Below, in pieces: positions 60,897 through 64,000 of a DNA stretch of 64,000 nucleotides; the stretch's first letter is position 1; each line of letters begins with the position of its first letter. Both the position numbers and the translations under genes were made by a program. Below the pieces are notes generated by a model. It made no database searches and was not told where the DNA came from. It saw only the letters and a program-made list of their open reading frames with translations. The DNA is taken from positions 560,090 through 624,089 of the forward strand of contig MZZL01000387.1 in assembly GCA_002749535.1 (NCBI GenBank), read 5' to 3'. The DNA comes from Apophysomyces variabilis (taxonomy: Eukaryota; Mucoromycota; Mucoromycetes; Mucorales; Mucoraceae).

Positions 60897-63114
60897 ATGA
60901 CTCAATCATCTCAATCACTTCATCCATTCAGTCACTCACCGTGTTTTCCTACGACTTATTTAACACGTCATGCGCAATCAAATCCTACCATTACCAATGT
61001 GACCCAGCAAAAATATGCTAAAACTGTTTCAGATAGTTGCTTGTTCCATGAAACGCAGGATCTTGCTATTTCGGAACCGACCGAGACATCTTGCAGTGAT
61101 ACATTACAGAGACGGCAGTTGCAAAACGAGACCAAAAATAAAGCCAAGCTTACTTTAAACGTATTAGACAAAGTAGAGTTCGACAACACATTCTTGGCTC
61201 CGGTATTGCAAATCAATCCAGCATCGTCTTCTACGTCTCGTACCACGGGTCTCAATCTAGGAGAACTAAATTCCGAAGAGCAGGCGGCATTGAAAGCTGA
61301 GATAGCCGCACGACGCGCAACCAGGAGAGCAACGCGGCGAAAAGCCAGTATTGCCGCGAGTGAGTCAAAAGAGGAAGGCAACGAAGAACCTGGTCCTGTC
61401 AGCCTTGGTACACGTGTAACTGAAGGCCATCGTAATTATGTCTTAATGTAAGTTTTTTGTGGTACAAAGGCAAACAAAACTTTCCAAGCTTTTCACGTCT
61501 TTTCCAGGTATGACATGTTGACGGGAATCCGGATAGCTGTAAGTTTGGCATGCAAAATCTTTTTTTGCATTGCAGGAATATGTACTGAATCGGCACAGGT
61601 TGGAAGAGTTTCTGCAAAAATGAGGCGCGACCTCACCGAAGAAGATTTTCATGCTGCTCACAAACTCGTCTTTGACGTGTAAGTGGAGCATTCGCTATCC
61701 AATTAATAGATAAAGTATTTAAGAACTTTAGCACGGGTACTGAACTGACGCCAGGTGTCAAATATGATTTCAAGTTTAAAGATTACGCGCCATGGGTATT
61801 TCGAAGTCTTCGGGAGAAATTTCATATTGATGCTGCAGACTATTTGGTATGCAATATATAGTCTGAGGAAGAAACAAAGAGCTGATCTGTCATAACTTAT
61901 TTAGATGGCATTAACAAACAAATACATTCTATCCGAGATTATGTCATCTGGAAAAAGCGGGAGCTTCTTTTATTACTCAAAGGATTACCGGTTTATTATC
62001 AAAACAATTCATCATACAGAGCATAAATTCCTACGCAAAATACTTGCAGAGTACTACCAGGTAAGATTTAGCTTGATGAGATAAGCGTACAACATATTGA
62101 GGATACGTGCTACAATGCAGCATGTGTGTTCAAATCCAAACACATTACTGTGCCGATTCTATGGTTTGCATAGAATCAAACTGCCTCGCAGCCGGAAAAT
62201 ACATTTTGTTGTCATGGGCAACGTTTTTCCGGCTAACAAAGATGTACATGAAATTTACGATCTGAAAGGTTCCACGTTTGGGAGGTTAACCCCAGAGGAG
62301 AAACTCGTGAAAAATCCTCATCTGGTCATGAAAGACCGTAATTGGGTGGATCGCAACATGAAGCTCCAGTTAGGACCCGATAAGCGAGAACTATTATTGA
62401 CGCAGCTGCATCGCGACGTCGAGGTATATGAAAGATACAGAGATAGGACCATCCTTTTCTTTTGAGCTAACCGCTCGTTCAGTTACTGAAAAAGTTGAAC
62501 ATCATGGATTACAGCCTTTTGGTAGGTATCCACGATTTGAATCGTGGAAATGAAGAAGGACGGAGAGATCAGAAGTTACATATGATACATGTAAGTTTGA
62601 AAGAGTGTTCAGAGCAGTTATCTTTAAACATTCTTCTTTAGTCGCCCGCTATGGATGCTGTGAGTGGGAAAAAAGCAGATGTAGTTAGAAAAGCGCTTCA
62701 ACGCCCGAATATTGTGCAATTAGATGCCGCTGGATTACCAGCATCTCCTTCCGAAGAGTAGGTGGCGTAATTCTACCGGTCTGCTCTTTTAATGAATTAT
62801 TCTAGGCGTAGGTATTGCATGTTCTACGCGGAAGAAGGAGGCTTACAATCGAGCAATGAGGATAACGTCGGAACGGATATGCTCTATTTTGTGGGTGTCA
62901 TTGATGTATTAACACCTTACAACTTCTGGAAGAAGCTGGAGCATTTCTGGAAAAGTATAGCTTATGACAAGGTATTTATGACCTTTGCATCCATTTTCCT
63001 TATATAATGAACCCATTACTGTGGTTACAGCACACGATATCTGCTGTTTCACCTGTAGAATACGGTGATCGTTTCATGCAATTCATGCGAACAGCAATTA
63101 GTGTTCCTCCATGA
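60897..63114 (+). CDS. MSS4: Phosphatidylinositol-4-phosphate 5-kinase
   Basis: Makes PI(4,5)P2 at the plasma membrane, needed for actin and endocytosis (family knowledge). ATG at 60897 ([15 protein letters not shown]) starts a ~170-residue Ser/Thr-rich tail with a Glu/Arg coiled stretch ([23 protein letters not shown]). The catalytic domain: [57 protein letters not shown] (ATP-binding Lys), [18 protein letters not shown], catalytic loop [24 protein letters not shown], metal-binding IDVL in [24 protein letters not shown], and an end [17 protein letters not shown]. These order and motifs are complete. Seven or eight exons; stop TGA 63112-63114. The activation (specificity) loop is in the KKLEHFWK segment; the positions fit type I. 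Length is shorter than yeast Mss4, mainly in the N-terminus. Confidence 0.94.
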
Positions 63115-63174
63115 ATAGTTCCATGATGCATTATATCTCTTTATTAATGTAGTTGCTAATTAAATCATTACTTC

Positions 63175-64000
63175 CTATTCTAACTGCTGAGGGTTTCCAC
63201 AACAAAACCAGAATCGTCTTCTCCGTTTCGGTTTGTCCGTAGCTGCACCTGTAGTTGCAGCCGTGGTAGTAGCATTTTGTTGGCCGATGATTTCGGAAGG
63301 CTGAACTGGAGTCTCAGTTGTTGCGCCAGCTGCCTGTGTGTCAATGTTGGGTGAAATAGCAGTAGCAGAGTGTTCTTGGACGACTGTCTCGGCTTCAGGT
63401 TCCTCTTCTGTGCTCAACGGAGCATCCACAGGTTCTGGGGCCAAGGGCTGGAGAACATCGCTTTCCCCACCGGTTGCTGTGGTCTGATTTAGCGGTGTTT
63501 CTCCACGAATTGACCTCGTCGAGGCATCGGTATCTGCACCTGTGTTACTGATAATGCTCTTGCCTCGGAAATAGGTATTAAGCAAGACAGCAAAGTTTTC
63601 TCCTTGATCTTTGGCAATATCCAACTCCAATTGGCTAGGCTGTCGTGAACCGTCACCATTGGTAACCGTTCCCGCTCCATAAGCTGATCCGCCAATAACA
63701 TCGTCTACGTTCGACATCCCTGCATTGGCATAGCCAAAGGGTACATAAATCATTCCATGATGAGCAAAGTACGTCACTGCGTTCAATGCCGTCGTTTCCT
63801 GGCCACCGTGCTGACTAGCAGTGGAAAAGAACGTTGCAACGAATTTCCCAGATAAGCTCCCTTTTGCCCATAATTGACCAGTGGCATCTAGAAGACTTCG
63901 ATCCCATTTTCAGAGACGCAATGACAATGATTCGATAAAAAATATTACGTTTTCATTTGTGCTGGAAAGATACCGAAACGTGTAGGAATCCCAAAAATGA
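63175..64000 (-). CDS. Flavodoxin-fold NAD(P)H:quinone reductase-like protein (WrbA/Ycp4 type), 5' partial
   Basis: Runs off the window at 64000. Exons: 64000-63949, intron of 53 bp, 63895-63175. The FMN-binding part reads FGIPTRFGIFPAQMKTLLDATGQLWAKG, FVATFFSTASQHGGQETTALN, MIYVPFGYANAGMSNVDDVIGGSAYGAGT; the N-terminal phosphate loop is beyond the edge. After the flavodoxin fold (YFRGKS, ~63560) comes a ~110-residue Thr/Ala/Glu-rich tail ending RRRRFWFCCGNPQQLE, stop 63177-63175. Fungal Pst2/Rfs1/Ycp4 proteins sit at eisosomes or the plasma membrane; the polybasic run beside two Cys suggests membrane attachment by lipidation (inference). Confidence 0.9.

Noticed and set aside
1..64000. CRISPR array, prophage or bacterial operon
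   Set aside because: No regular direct repeats with spacers, no Shine-Dalgarno-led gene strings; genes are spliced and eukaryotic.

Overview
The window looks like nuclear DNA of an early-diverging fungus, most likely Mucoromycota. Genes are dense, on both strands, and split by many short GT-AG introns (about 40-60 bp). They encode typical fungal proteins (GH81 glucanase, Ski2, Far11/STRIP, CAF-1 large subunit, Mss4-type PIP5K). A decayed DUF6729-type mobile-element gene and a TIR-bearing short element occur between them. Assignment to phylum is inference from gene content and intron style, not from a marker gene. All exon joins were read by eye, so boundaries are approximate unless stated.

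Layout: 1-2.6 kb no recognised gene; 2.6-4.5 kb MRT4 (+) and a Bax-inhibitor-1 protein (-), convergent; 4.5-9.3 kb AT-rich intergenic DNA with a GC-rich repeat, a tRNA-Leu(CAA) and weak ORFs; 9.3-12.2 kb a secreted GH81 beta-1,3-glucanase (+); 12.3-18.9 kb one very large receptor gene (-); 20.3-20.9 kb a Myb/SANT factor (-); 23.7-27.0 kb an M1 metallopeptidase with HEAT repeats (+); 27-32 kb mobile-element remains; 32.5-35.2 kb FAN1 nuclease (+); 36.7-38.7 kb cytosolic AsnRS (+); 40.4-41.0 kb MoaE (+); 42.1-44.7 kb TOP3 (-), divergent from a GDP-fucose-type transporter at 45.0-46.4 kb (+); 47.0-50.6 kb Far11/STRIP (-), divergent from CAF-1 p150 at 51.0-54.1 kb (+); 54.1-59.1 kb SKI2 (-); 60.0-60.8 kb a WW protein (+); 60.9-63.1 kb PIP5K (+); 63.2-64.0 kb a flavodoxin-fold protein (-) that runs off the window.

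The outstanding object is the gene at 12339-18897. Read through its introns it encodes one membrane receptor: signal peptide, two periplasmic-binding-protein-like lobes, a Cys-rich stalk, one membrane helix, a kinase-homology domain closely resembling that of animal receptor guanylyl cyclases (including the LEKYAN-type signalling helix), then, in place of a cyclase, a complete histidine kinase, a degenerate receiver and an intact receiver. It is a receptor-cyclase chassis wired to a phosphorelay output. The convergent neighbour is a secreted glucan hydrolase, so a link to sugar sensing is possible but unproven.

The other genes are housekeeping functions (ribosome assembly, translation, molybdenum cofactor, DNA repair and topology, chromatin assembly, RNA decay, phosphoinositide signalling) with no obvious operon-like relation. 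Tight convergent pairs (CAF-1/SKI2, PIP5K/flavodoxin, GH81/receptor) fit a compact genome.
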